Positions 1 through 8,049 are shown, numbered from the stretch's first letter. The stretch is 12,689 nt of DNA from Paludibacteraceae bacterium (GCA_017960065.1 JAGCZK010000191.1:1-12689), one strand, 5' to 3'. Program-made: numbers and translations. The notes: generated from the letters alone by a model not told the origin.

Positions 1-303
1 AACAACGATGCCTCGGAGTCGGCGGCCATGGCCGCCGTATTCGGATTCCAAGTGCCGCCCTTCAGCTCGACCAAACCGCTGACCGGCCATTGCCTGGCTG
101 CCACCGGCGCCATCGAGGCGGTGATTTCGGTCTTGTCGCTGCAGACTGGCAGCCTGTGGCCGAACCTGAATTTCAAACAACCGATGTCTGCCCATCCGCA
201 GTTGCAACCGGTTACCCGCTTGCAAACCAAAGACTTGCGCTATGTTATGAGCTCGTCTTTCGGCTTTGGCGGCAACTGCAGCACTTTGATTTTTGGAAAA
301 TGA
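1..303 (+). CDS. Beta-ketoacyl-[ACP] synthase, C-terminal fragment (5' end outside window)
   Basis: Open from base 1 to the TGA at 301-303, giving the last 100 residues of a thiolase-fold condensing enzyme. The fragment starts at the NND that follows the first catalytic His loop in FabF-type enzymes (HGTxTxxND). It then shows the second catalytic loop, SSTKPLTGHCLAATGAIEA, with the active-site His at residue 30 of the fragment (bases 88-90). It ends with the usual Gly-rich SSSFGFGGNCSTLIF strand. The nucleophilic Cys lies upstream of the window. Family knowledge: these enzymes add two-carbon units from malonyl-ACP by decarboxylative Claisen condensation. The stop overlaps the start of a Cys-less ketosynthase homologue, so this is probably the catalytic half of a heterodimer acting in polyene extension (inference). 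Family assignment is firm; the exact pathway role rests on the neighbours. Confidence 0.93.
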   Translation, partial: NNDASESAAMAAVFGFQVPPFSSTKPLTGHCLAATGAIEAVISVLSLQTGSLWPNLNFKQPMSAHPQLQPVTRLQTKDLRYVMSSSFGFGGNCSTLIFGK

Positions 304-1034
304 ACGCCTATATCCACGCCATCGCCTCTGACCTGACCTTGACCGATGATATCAAGGATCTGATTCCGGACGCCGGTATGCGCCGGAGAATGAGCCGTCT
401 GCTCAAAAGTTCGGTGGGGGCGGCCATGCAGTGCCTGCGCAATGCCGGCAACCCGACGGTCGATGCCATCGTCACCGCCACGGGGTTCGGCTGTCTGGCC
501 GAGAGCGAGCAGTTTTTGAAAAACCTGCTCGAAAACGATGAGCAGCTGCTCAATCCCACGCCTTTTATCCAATCGACTTTCAATACCGTTGGCGGACAAA
601 TCGCCTTGCTGACCGGCAATGTCTCGTACAACATGACCTATACCCATCGCGGGCGCAGCTTTGAGAGCGCCGTGCTCGATGCGGTCAGCCTGATTGAAAC
701 GGGCGAGGCCGCTTGTGTCCTGCTCGGAGCCTTCGATTTCAAAACCCCGACCCTCGAGGCGGTGATCCGTCGTTTGGGCTGGCCAGAAGGTTATGGCGAA
801 GGTGCCTGCTTCTTTTTGCTCAACGCCGATCCCCAAGGGGCGCTGGCCCGTTTGGAAAAGCCCGAATTTTTGGCAGAATCCCCCTCGGAAGAGCCGGACG
901 GCGGCTATTTTCCGACCCGCTCGGCGCAAGCCCTGTCCGATTGTCTGGCCCACGGGCCGCTGACACAGCCCGTCGCCCTGCGGCACCATTATCTGGATAC
1001 GGCACCGTCCGTTCTGCAAGTGTTCCCCGTATGA
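300..1034 (+). CDS. Ketosynthase-like chain-length factor (PF13723-type), aryl-polyene cluster
   Basis: A 244-residue protein. I take the ATG at 300, which overlaps the previous stop (ATGA), and not the long upstream extension, which is read out of frame through the ketosynthase. The sequence matches the short 'ketoacyl-synt_2' type: TPFIQSTFNTVGGQIAL at about residues 87-103, NMTYTHRG at 111-118 and SFESAVLDAVSLIETG at 120-135. By eye, STFNTVGG aligns with the STACSS nucleophile elbow of true ketosynthases, so the catalytic Cys is replaced (Asn95 in that alignment) and the protein cannot condense by itself. Family knowledge: such proteins pair with an active ketosynthase and shape the product pocket, as ApeC does with ApeO in Gram-negative aryl-polyene synthesis. 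The upstream ketosynthase is the obvious partner. Length is normal for this subfamily. Confidence 0.88.
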   Translation: MNAYIHAIASDLTLTDDIKDLIPDAGMRRRMSRLLKSSVGAAMQCLRNAGNPTVDAIVTATGFGCLAESEQFLKNLLENDEQLLNPTPFIQSTFNTVGGQIALLTGNVSYNMTYTHRGRSFESAVLDAVSLIETGEAACVLLGAFDFKTPTLEAVIRRLGWPEGYGEGACFFLLNADPQGALARLEKPEFLAESPSEEPDGGYFPTRSAQALSDCLAHGPLTQPVALRHHYLDTAPSVLQVFPV

Positions 1035-1705
1035 TGGTGTGGGGTGTCGGCATAGGTGTTTTGTTGCTGCTGGGCTTTATGTTCTACGCCTCGTACAGCA
1101 TCGCCTCGGGCGTCTATCTCAAGGCCTTGTGCCGCTTGCCGCAGACCGGCCGCTCGGTGCTGCTGACGTTTGACGACGGGCCCGATCCGGTCCAAACCGC
1201 CAAGGTGCTCGACGTGTTGCGCGAGCACCAACTCCAAGCCCTGTTTTTTGTCGTGGGGGAGCGGGCGCAACAATGCCCCGACCTGTTGCGGCAAATGGTC
1301 GCCGACGGCCATCTGATCGGCATCCACACCTGGCGGCACCAGTCGTCTTTTCCCATGCAGTCGGCGGCGGCCATTGCCGAAGACTTGCAGCGTTGCTGCG
1401 ATACCCTCCAGTCCATTACCGGGCAGCGGCCGGTGTTGTTCCGGCCTCCCTTTGGGGTGACCAACCCGCCGATTGCCAAGGCTGTCGGTCGGTTGGGGCT
1501 GAAGGCGGTCGGTTGGAGCATCCGTTCGTACGACACCGTGGCTTCCCGCTCGCGGGAGCGCGTGGCCGACCGGATTTTCCGTCGGCTGAAGCCCGGCGCC
1601 ATCCTGCTGTTGCACGACGACCGGCCCGACAGCGAAATTTTGCTCCGGCTTTTAATCGAAGGACTTCGCGAGCGGTCTTATACGATAACAACTCCAAGCT
1701 TATGA
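1031..1705 (+). CDS. Membrane-anchored polysaccharide deacetylase (NodB/CE4 family)
   Basis: 224 residues from the ATG at 1031 (ATGA overlap with the gene before; a second ATG follows at 1034). One hydrophobic helix at residues 3-25 with no clear cleavage site suggests an inner-membrane anchor with the catalytic domain in the periplasm. All five NodB motifs are visible: TFDDGPDP with base Asp48 and metal ligand Asp49; HTWRH with metal ligands His99 and His103; RPPFG at 138-142; WSIRSYD at 162-168; and ILLLHD with His195. It should be an active metal-dependent deacetylase that removes acyl groups from an amino sugar or a related amide or ester. Deacetylases of this kind recur in flexirubin and aryl-polyene clusters of Bacteroidetes, but I know of no settled role there. 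The substrate may be a glycan acceptor for the pigment (inference). Confidence 0.9.
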   Translation: MMVWGVGIGVLLLLGFMFYASYSIASGVYLKALCRLPQTGRSVLLTFDDGPDPVQTAKVLDVLREHQLQALFFVVGERAQQCPDLLRQMVADGHLIGIHTWRHQSSFPMQSAAAIAEDLQRCCDTLQSITGQRPVLFRPPFGVTNPPIAKAVGRLGLKAVGWSIRSYDTVASRSRERVADRIFRRLKPGAILLLHDDRPDSEILLRLLIEGLRERSYTITTPSL

Positions 1706-2343
1706 AAAAAACGGTATTCCTCTTATTGTCGCTTGTCTGTGCGGTAGCGGCGTGTGCCCAAAAAACGCTGTCCGAATCCGAAAAAGCCGCGTTCTTGCAG
1801 CGGCTGAAAACGGTTTCCGCCACAGCCACGTCGATCGAAAGCCGTTTTGTCGAAACACGTCACGTCGAGGCCCTGCAGTCGGATGTCAAGGCGTCGGGGC
1901 GTTTTTACTATGCGGCTCCCGACAAAATGGCCTTGCATTACGACGACCCGGCCGGCGACCTGCTCTGTGTCAACGGCGAGGATCTGCTGATGGTCAACGG
2001 CGGCCGCCGGATGCAGACCAATGTCCGGCAGAACCCTTCGGCACGCGGCCTGCAGCGCCTTTTGCTTGCCTGTATGCGCGGCGACATCGCGGCGATGGGC
2101 TTCGGTCGCAAGACCGGTCAGATTACGGCCGTCGAAACGGACGACCATTACCAGCTGACCTTGGTCTGGGAAAATTCGGCCTCCAATCCCTACCGTTCGG
2201 TGGTGCTCTGCTATCAAAAAGCGGATTTATCGCTTATAAGTCTCCGAATGAACGAAAAAAATGGTAACTTTGCGGTCTATATGTTTAGCGGTACGCGCAC
2301 AGGCCAACCTGTCGATGCAGCCCGCTTCGACATCCGACATTGA
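1702..2343 (+). CDS. LolA-like outer-membrane lipid/lipoprotein carrier
   Basis: 213 residues from the ATG at 1702, again in an ATGA overlap. A signal peptide is clear: MKKTVFLLLSLVCAVAACAQ. It may be cut by signal peptidase I after Ala19 (ACA|Q), but VAAC18 could also serve as a lipobox, so a lipoprotein is possible. The mature part follows the LolA pattern: an amphipathic N-terminal helix (residues 24-36), then IESRFVETRHVEAL, SGRFYYAAPDKMALHYDDP and LLCVNGEDLLMVNGG, which are strands of the half-barrel that shields acyl chains, ending with ISLRMNEKNGNFAVYMFSG. Family knowledge: LolA carries hydrophobic cargo across the periplasm. LolA paralogues sit beside MMPL exporters in aryl-polyene clusters, where they may ferry the pigment or pigment-lipid rather than general lipoproteins (inference). 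No LolB or LolCDE is nearby. Confidence 0.82.
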   Translation: MKKTVFLLLSLVCAVAACAQKTLSESEKAAFLQRLKTVSATATSIESRFVETRHVEALQSDVKASGRFYYAAPDKMALHYDDPAGDLLCVNGEDLLMVNGGRRMQTNVRQNPSARGLQRLLLACMRGDIAAMGFGRKTGQITAVETDDHYQLTLVWENSASNPYRSVVLCYQKADLSLISLRMNEKNGNFAVYMFSGTRTGQPVDAARFDIRH

Positions 2344-3524
2344 TGGACCGACTGGAAAACGAACAAATACGACAGGCTATCGACGACTTGCACATCGTCG
2401 TGCTCATTCCCACCTACAACAATGAAAAAACATTGATGCAGGTGATTGATTCGGTTCAGACCTATACCAGCCATATCCTTGTGGTCAACGACGGCTCGAC
2501 CGATTCCACGGCCAGCCTGCTCGCATCGCGCACCGGCATCACGGTGCTCTCCTACGAAAAAAACCGCGGCAAGGGCCATGCCCTCAAATACGGCATGCGC
2601 TATGCCGCATCGCTGGGCTACGACTATGCGGTGACCCTCGATAGCGACGGCCAGCACTATGCCGACGACATTGCGGTCTTTGTCCGCGAGTTGCAGCAGC
2701 ATCCTGGTTCGATGTTGGTGGGGGCGCGCGACTTGCATGCCGAGAACATGCCCGGCAAAAACACCTTTGCCAACCGTTTCTCCAACTTCTGGTTCCGGGT
2801 CGAAACCGGCATTCGGATGGACGACACCCAATCGGGGTTCCGCGCCTATCCGCTTCGCGATCTTCCGAAAATGCGTTTTGTCGGGTCGGGCTACGAGTTC
2901 GAGGTCGAAGTTTTGGTGCGCATGGCCTGGAAGGACGTGCGGGTGGCCAATGTGCCCGTCAAGGTCTATTATCCGCCGGCAGGCGAACGGGTGTCGCACT
3001 TCAAGCCGCTCCGCGATTTTACGCGCATTTCGCTGCTGAACACCTACCTGGTGCTGGTCGCCCTGTTGGTGTACTATCCCTGGCGTTTTTTGCGCAAACT
3101 GAGTTGGAACAACGTCAAGCGCTACCTCAACGACAACGTGGTGCACACCCCCGAAAGCAATTTCCGTCTGGCCTGCGCTTTTGGCTTGGGCGTGTGTGTC
3201 GGCATCTGGCCGGTTTGGGGTTATCAGCTGATTATCGCCTGGGCGCTGGCCAAGGTTTTCGGCCTCAACAAACTGGTGACACTTATCGGCAACAATATCA
3301 GCCTGCCGCCCTTTATCCCCTTTGTGCTGTTTGGCAGTTACTGGCTGGGCTGCAAGCTGCTTTCGAGCCCCATGCTGCTCGACTTTGAAAATATCAGCAT
3401 TTCGACCTTGGCCACCTGTGGCATCGACTATGTGGTCGGCGCCCTGGCCCTGTCGGTTCTGGCCGGTATGGCCGGTGTCCTGTTGGTATGGCTGATATTG
3501 GCTATATTCAGAAGAAAGTCATGA
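2343..3524 (+). CDS. Glycosyltransferase family 2 - DUF2062 membrane fusion
   Basis: 393 residues. I use the ATG at 2343, which shares its A with the previous stop (TGATG); a TTG one codon upstream is less likely. Residues 16-235 form a DPM-synthase-like GT-A domain: LIPTYNN at 21-27, VVNDGSTDST at 47-56, the metal-binding DSDGQH at 100-105 and TQSGFRAYP at 162-170. Residues about 255-393 are a DUF2062 domain with several membrane helices and the typical SNFRLACAFGLGVCVGIWPVWGYQ pattern (272-295), ending in a basic tail. Family knowledge: GT2 enzymes of this type move a sugar from a nucleotide donor to a lipid such as polyprenyl phosphate, and DUF2062 has no agreed function. The likely job is to glycosylate a lipid carrier or the pigment at the inner membrane, cytoplasmic side (inference). 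Confidence 0.88.
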   Translation: MDRLENEQIRQAIDDLHIVVLIPTYNNEKTLMQVIDSVQTYTSHILVVNDGSTDSTASLLASRTGITVLSYEKNRGKGHALKYGMRYAASLGYDYAVTLDSDGQHYADDIAVFVRELQQHPGSMLVGARDLHAENMPGKNTFANRFSNFWFRVETGIRMDDTQSGFRAYPLRDLPKMRFVGSGYEFEVEVLVRMAWKDVRVANVPVKVYYPPAGERVSHFKPLRDFTRISLLNTYLVLVALLVYYPWRFLRKLSWNNVKRYLNDNVVHTPESNFRLACAFGLGVCVGIWPVWGYQLIIAWALAKVFGLNKLVTLIGNNISLPPFIPFVLFGSYWLGCKLLSSPMLLDFENISISTLATCGIDYVVGALALSVLAGMAGVLLVWLILAIFRRKS

Positions 3525-6500
3525 AAAAACTGTTTGTCGGCATATACGATTATCTGGCGACCCGGCGTGCGTTGCGCTTGGGGCTGCTGGCCGTTTCGGT
3601 CGTGTTGCTGGCATGGATGGCTTCGCACATTTCGTTCCGTCAGGACATTACCGATTTTATTCCCGGCGCTTCCGATGGCGACGGCCGGCTGATTTTCGAA
3701 CACTTGCAGATGAAAGACCGCAGTGTGGTGCTGCTTCGTCTGCGCGACAGCGCCGAGTCCGACCCCGACCTGCTGCTCGAGGTGGCCGATGCCTTTCGAG
3801 AGTGCCTGACGGCCGAATCGGAGCGTCTGCCGCTCCAGCTGAGTGTCCGCGAAGACCCGGAGGCCTTTGGCCGCAGCCTGCAGTGGATTTATGCGCACCT
3901 GCCCCTGTTCCTCGACGATGCCGCCTACCAGCGGCTCGATTCGATGCTGGTGGACGAGCATGGCCGCCAGTGTCTGGCCGACGACTATGCGATGCTTCTT
4001 TCGCCCGTGGGGGCCGGTATGGGCGATATGATTCTCAACGACCCGTTTATGCTGGCCGGCGGTGCGCTCGACAACTTGCAGAAGCTGGGCGGAAATGCCG
4101 GCATGTCGGTGTATGACGGTGCCCTGTTTTCCAACGACTTTTCGACGTTGGTCTGTTTTCTCGACGCGCCGGTCAAAGAGCGCGACGCCGCATTCAACGA
4201 GGCCTTTACCGAAATTGCGGAGCAGACGGTGGCCCGGCTCGAGGCCGAATACCCCGAGTGCCGGATCCAGTTGTACGGCGCTCCTGTCATTGCCTGTTAC
4301 AACGCCCGTCAGGTGCAGCGCGATCTGGCGGTGACCATGTCGGTGGCCCTGCTATTGGTGGTACTGCTGGTGTGGGGGTCGCTGCGCAGCGTACGGAACA
4401 TCGTGCTGCTGATTGTGCCCGTCTTGTATGGCATGCTGTTTGCGTTGGCCTTTGTGTGGCTCTTCCAATCGAGCATCTCCGCCATTGCCGTCGGCACCGG
4501 CTCGGTGGTCATGGGCATCGCCCTCAGCTATTCGGTGCACTTGCTCGCCCACTCGAAGCATTGCGCCAGTCGCCGGCAACTGGTCGAAGAACTGGCCTAT
4601 CCGCTGACGGTAGGCAGTTTCACCACCATCGGCGCCTTTGTCGGTTTGCAGTTTACCCATTCGCCGCTTTTGCAGGATTTCGGCCTGTTTGCCGCCTGCA
4701 CCCTGGTCGGAACCACGTTGTTCTGCCTGATATTCCTGCCGCATCTGTTGCGGGTGGAACCCGAAAGCCAGTCCGCCCTACTGCGACTGATCGACCGGGC
4801 CAACGCCTATCGCTACGACCGCAATCCGTGGCTGGTGCTTTCGATGCTGGCGCTTACCGTAGTCGGTTTCTGCTATTGCCAGCAGGTGCGGTTCGACTAC
4901 GACATGATGCACCTCAATTTTGAGACCCCCCGGTTGAAGCAGGCCCGACAAGAAATGAACCAAGCGGTCGGTGTTTCCGAGCAAGGCTGGCTGGTGGCAA
5001 CCGATGCCGCAAGCTACCGCGCAACGGCCGATTCGGCGCAGCGGTCTTTGGCGGCGGGCGAGTTGACCGGCTATGCCTCGGTGGCAAGTTTTCTGCCCGA
5101 TACGGCCACGCAAGCCCGGGCCTACGAACGCTGGCAGCAATACTGGACCGATGCCCGGCAGGCCCGTCTTCGCCGGTTGCTGACCGAAACGGCGGCGCAG
5201 GTGGGCTTCAAACCTTCGGCCTTCGACGGCTTTTTGTCGCGTGTCGGGGCTGGTTTCCGGCCTGCCGAGTTGGAAAAAGACTCCGCCTTTTTGGCCACGC
5301 TGATGGGACTGTTTGTCGAGCCGCACGAGGATGTCACCCTGTTTCTGACCCGGGTGGATTTGCCCGAAGGGGCCGACCAACACAACTTCAGCCGGCTCGA
5401 CGGACATTCGTACGTGGCCGAACGCAGCTACTACATCGCCCAAGTGGCCCAGCAGGTCAATGACGACTTCGACCGGGTGCTGTGGATTTCGTCTTTGCTG
5501 ATTTTTGCGGTGCTATGCCTGTCGTACCGGCGCATCGAACTGGCCTTGCTGGCCTTTATGCCGATGTGTTTGAGCTGGGTGGTGATTACCGCCCTGATGG
5601 CCCTGCTCGACATCCGCTTCAACATCGTCAACATCGTGCTCTCGTCGTTTATCTTCGGCGTGGGCGACGACTTCAGTATCTTTGTGCTCGACGGGCTTCG
5701 GGGCGAATACACCGATGGCCGTAAGACCCTTTCGGTCCACAAAACCGCCATCTTCTTTTCGGCGCTGATTACCATGATCGGCATGGGGGCCTTGCTCTTT
5801 GCCCGCCACCCGGCCATCCATTCGCTGGCCCTGGTGTCGCTGCTTGGCATCGGAGTGGTGGTGCTGATGGCCTACGTCCTGCTGCCCTGGATGTTCGAAC
5901 ACTTCATTGCCGCCCCGGTGCGCAAGGGTGGTTTTCCGCATACCTTGGGCAGCCTGCTGCGGACCAGTATCGCGTTTGCGGTCGTTTTGCTCTCGTTGCT
6001 GATACTGCACCTGCTCATGCCGCTGCTTTTGCCGCTCAAAAAAGCGCGCCGGCAGTACGCTTTCCGCTGGGTGTTGCAGTATTTCGCCCGCCTGTCGTAC
6101 CGCTCGGCCTTCGGAGTACGGATGCACATCGACCGGTCCGGCGAAACCTTCGACCGTCCGGCGGTGCTGATAGCCAACCACCAGTCGTTGCTCGATTTGC
6201 TGATGGTGATGGGCCTGAGCCCCAAAATCATCATTGTCACCCAAGACTGGGTGTGGCACAAGTCGCCGTTCTGCCTGTTGGTGCGCTATGCCGGCTATGT
6301 CGCCGCCGACGCAGGGCTCGAAAATGTCGAGGCCCGCATCGATGAGGCGGTCGGTCAGGGATGCAGCATCATGATTTTCCCGGAAGGGACCCGTTCGACC
6401 GACTTTGCCGTTCACCGTTTCCGTAAGGGCGCCTTCTATGTTGCCGACAAATGGCGCTTGGATATGATCCCTTCGGTGATGTACGGCACGGGAATGGCCT

Positions 6501-6736
6501 ATTCCAAACTTCAGGCCGATTATATCTCCGCCGCTTGGGTCGAATGGAAATTCCTCCCCCGCATTCCGGCCGATGACCACCGTTTCGGTGAGACTTATCA
6601 GGAAAAATCAAAACAAATGCGCCAGTTCATTCAGGCGCAATATACACAAATGGACCAGAACTGCCATGTCGCCGAAAATCCCTATTGGAAAAACTGCGAG
6701 CGGCGTGGTTGGCTCTATAAAGAAAGCCGCTTATGA
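3521..6736 (+). CDS. MMPL/RND-type exporter fused to lysophospholipid-type acyltransferase
   Basis: 1071 residues from the ATG at 3521 (ATGA overlap); the ATG at 3488 lies inside the preceding gene. Helix 1 is at residues 17-36, a periplasmic loop follows to about 267, then helices at about 268-420 and 435-455, a second periplasmic loop, and helices at about 654-795. This is the two-fold RND layout. The second half keeps the proton-relay type motif GVGDDFSIF (Asp716/Asp717), whereas the matching place in the first half reads GIALSYSVHL with Ser336, so the acid is lost. An extra helix at about 816-840 leads to an acyltransferase (about 880-1071) with NHQSLLD (His887, Asp892; HX4D) and FPEGTRS (953-959), both intact. 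It should export a hydrophobic product and esterify an acyl group to it or to its acceptor. Related Bacteroidetes proteins can also carry a C-terminal methyltransferase, which is absent here. Confidence 0.9.
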   Translation: MKKLFVGIYDYLATRRALRLGLLAVSVVLLAWMASHISFRQDITDFIPGASDGDGRLIFEHLQMKDRSVVLLRLRDSAESDPDLLLEVADAFRECLTAESERLPLQLSVREDPEAFGRSLQWIYAHLPLFLDDAAYQRLDSMLVDEHGRQCLADDYAMLLSPVGAGMGDMILNDPFMLAGGALDNLQKLGGNAGMSVYDGALFSNDFSTLVCFLDAPVKERDAAFNEAFTEIAEQTVARLEAEYPECRIQLYGAPVIACYNARQVQRDLAVTMSVALLLVVLLVWGSLRSVRNIVLLIVPVLYGMLFALAFVWLFQSSISAIAVGTGSVVMGIALSYSVHLLAHSKHCASRRQLVEELAYPLTVGSFTTIGAFVGLQFTHSPLLQDFGLFAACTLVGTTLFCLIFLPHLLRVEPESQSALLRLIDRANAYRYDRNPWLVLSMLALTVVGFCYCQQVRFDYDMMHLNFETPRLKQARQEMNQAVGVSEQGWLVATDAASYRATADSAQRSLAAGELTGYASVASFLPDTATQARAYERWQQYWTDARQARLRRLLTETAAQVGFKPSAFDGFLSRVGAGFRPAELEKDSAFLATLMGLFVEPHEDVTLFLTRVDLPEGADQHNFSRLDGHSYVAERSYYIAQVAQQVNDDFDRVLWISSLLIFAVLCLSYRRIELALLAFMPMCLSWVVITALMALLDIRFNIVNIVLSSFIFGVGDDFSIFVLDGLRGEYTDGRKTLSVHKTAIFFSALITMIGMGALLFARHPAIHSLALVSLLGIGVVVLMAYVLLPWMFEHFIAAPVRKGGFPHTLGSLLRTSIAFAVVLLSLLILHLLMPLLLPLKKARRQYAFRWVLQYFARLSYRSAFGVRMHIDRSGETFDRPAVLIANHQSLLDLLMVMGLSPKIIIVTQDWVWHKSPFCLLVRYAGYVAADAGLENVEARIDEAVGQGCSIMIFPEGTRSTDFAVHRFRKGAFYVADKWRLDMIPSVMYGTGMAYSKLQADYISAAWVEWKFLPRIPADDHRFGETYQEKSKQMRQFIQAQYTQMDQNCHVAENPYWKNCERRGWLYKESRL

Positions 6737-8037
6737 AACAGCCGTATTCCGACATCGAATTCCAATCGCCCGAAGAGATCAAACGCCTGCAAGAGCACCT
6801 GTTGGGCAAACAATTGGACTACCTTCAGCAACATTCGCCCTTTTATCGCGCCCTGTTTGCCAAACAGAGCATCGTTGCCGCCGACATCCGTACCTTAGAG
6901 GATTTGCGGTCGGTTCCGTTCACCACCAAAACCGATTTGCAGCAGCGCAACGCCGATTTTCTGTGTGTTGACCGTACGCGCATTGTCGATTACATCACCA
7001 CCTCGGGAACCTTGGGCGATCCGGTGACCTTTGCCTGCACCGACGGCGATTTGGAGCGTCTGGCCTACAACGAAGCGGTTTCGTTCCGTTGCGCGGGCAT
7101 TGAGCCGGGCGACCGGGTACAGCTGATGGTGACCCTCGACAAGCGGTTCATGGCCGGAATGGCCTACTTTTTGGGCTTGCGCAAGTTGGGCGCCGGCGCC
7201 ATCCGTGTCGGCAACGGTATCCCCGAGCTGCAATGGGACACGATCCGTCGTCTGCAACCCGACACCCTGATGTGTATCCCCTCGTTTATCCTGCGCCTGA
7301 TCGAATATGCCGAGGCGCACGGAATCGACTACCGCCATTCGAGCGTCAAGCGCATAATCGGCATTGGCGAAGGTATGCGCGACATTCATTTTGAGCTCAA
7401 TTCGTTGGGCCGCAAAATCAAGGAAAAGTGGGACGTGGACCTCTTTGCCACCTACTCTTCGACCGAGATGAGCGCCACCTTTTCGGAGTGTGCCTACAGC
7501 TGTGGCGGGCACTTGCATCCCGAGTTGCTGATTGCCGAGATTATCGGCGAAGACGGCGCCCCCGTCGCTCCCGGCGAGGTGGGCGAAGTGGTGATTACCA
7601 CCCTCGGGGTCGAAGGCATGCCTTTGCTGCGCTTTAAGACGGGCGACATGGCCGCCATGTTCTACGACCAGTGCCGTTGCGGCCGCTGGTCGCCCCGTAT
7701 CAGCCCGATTGTCGGTCGCAAAAACCACATGATCAAATACAAGGGTACGACCCTCTATCCGCCTGCACTGACCGATGTGCTGAACAATACCGATTATGTG
7801 GAGAATTATTTCATCACCGTTTCGACCACCGATAACGAAACCGACAATGTGGTGATTACGGTCGGGTTGCGCCAACAAACGGCGTTCGATGCCATCAAGG
7901 ACCTGAAGGACCGGTTCAGGACGCGTGTCAGGGTGGCTCCCGAAATTGCCACTTTGCCGGTGGATGTCATTCATCAGATTACCCATCCGGCGATGAGCCG
8001 CAAGCCGGTCACGTTGTTCGACAACCGGGCAAAGTAG
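6733..8037 (+). CDS. AMP-forming ligase, phenylacetate-CoA ligase (PaaK)-like
   Basis: 434 residues from the ATG at 6733 (ATGA overlap), the normal length for PaaK-like enzymes. Adenylation motifs in order: nucleotide loop TTSGTLGDP (89-97); YSSTEM (241-246); FKTGD (301-305, ribose-binding Asp); IVGRKNHMIKYKG (326-338, hinge); and a C-terminal SRKPVTLFDNR (422-432), whose Lys424 is the candidate catalytic lysine. Cys253, Cys257, His260, Cys314 and Cys316 resemble the structural zinc site of some PaaK relatives. It should activate a carboxylic acid as the acyl-adenylate and pass it to CoA or to an ACP. As the last gene of a polyene operon the likely substrate is an aromatic starter such as 4-hydroxycinnamate or 4-hydroxybenzoate (inference). 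It ends 12 bases before the convergent crp-like gene. Confidence 0.87.
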   Translation: MKQPYSDIEFQSPEEIKRLQEHLLGKQLDYLQQHSPFYRALFAKQSIVAADIRTLEDLRSVPFTTKTDLQQRNADFLCVDRTRIVDYITTSGTLGDPVTFACTDGDLERLAYNEAVSFRCAGIEPGDRVQLMVTLDKRFMAGMAYFLGLRKLGAGAIRVGNGIPELQWDTIRRLQPDTLMCIPSFILRLIEYAEAHGIDYRHSSVKRIIGIGEGMRDIHFELNSLGRKIKEKWDVDLFATYSSTEMSATFSECAYSCGGHLHPELLIAEIIGEDGAPVAPGEVGEVVITTLGVEGMPLLRFKTGDMAAMFYDQCRCGRWSPRISPIVGRKNHMIKYKGTTLYPPALTDVLNNTDYVENYFITVSTTDNETDNVVITVGLRQQTAFDAIKDLKDRFRTRVRVAPEIATLPVDVIHQITHPAMSRKPVTLFDNRAK

Positions 8038-8049
8038 CGAAACTCTTTA

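Noticed and set aside
90..299. 70-codon upstream extension of the chain-length factor
   Set aside because: It overlaps the conserved end of the ketosynthase in another frame; the homologous protein starts at the ATG at 300.
5513..6580. Long - strand frame (355 residues) opposite the MMPL-acyltransferase gene
   Set aside because: It is Gln/His/Arg-rich with no family motif, the signature of a codon-position shadow in GC-rich coding DNA; the + strand has full domain motifs here.
6895..7986. Long - strand frame (363 residues) opposite the PaaK-like ligase
   Set aside because: Same shadow composition; all adenylation motifs lie on the + strand.
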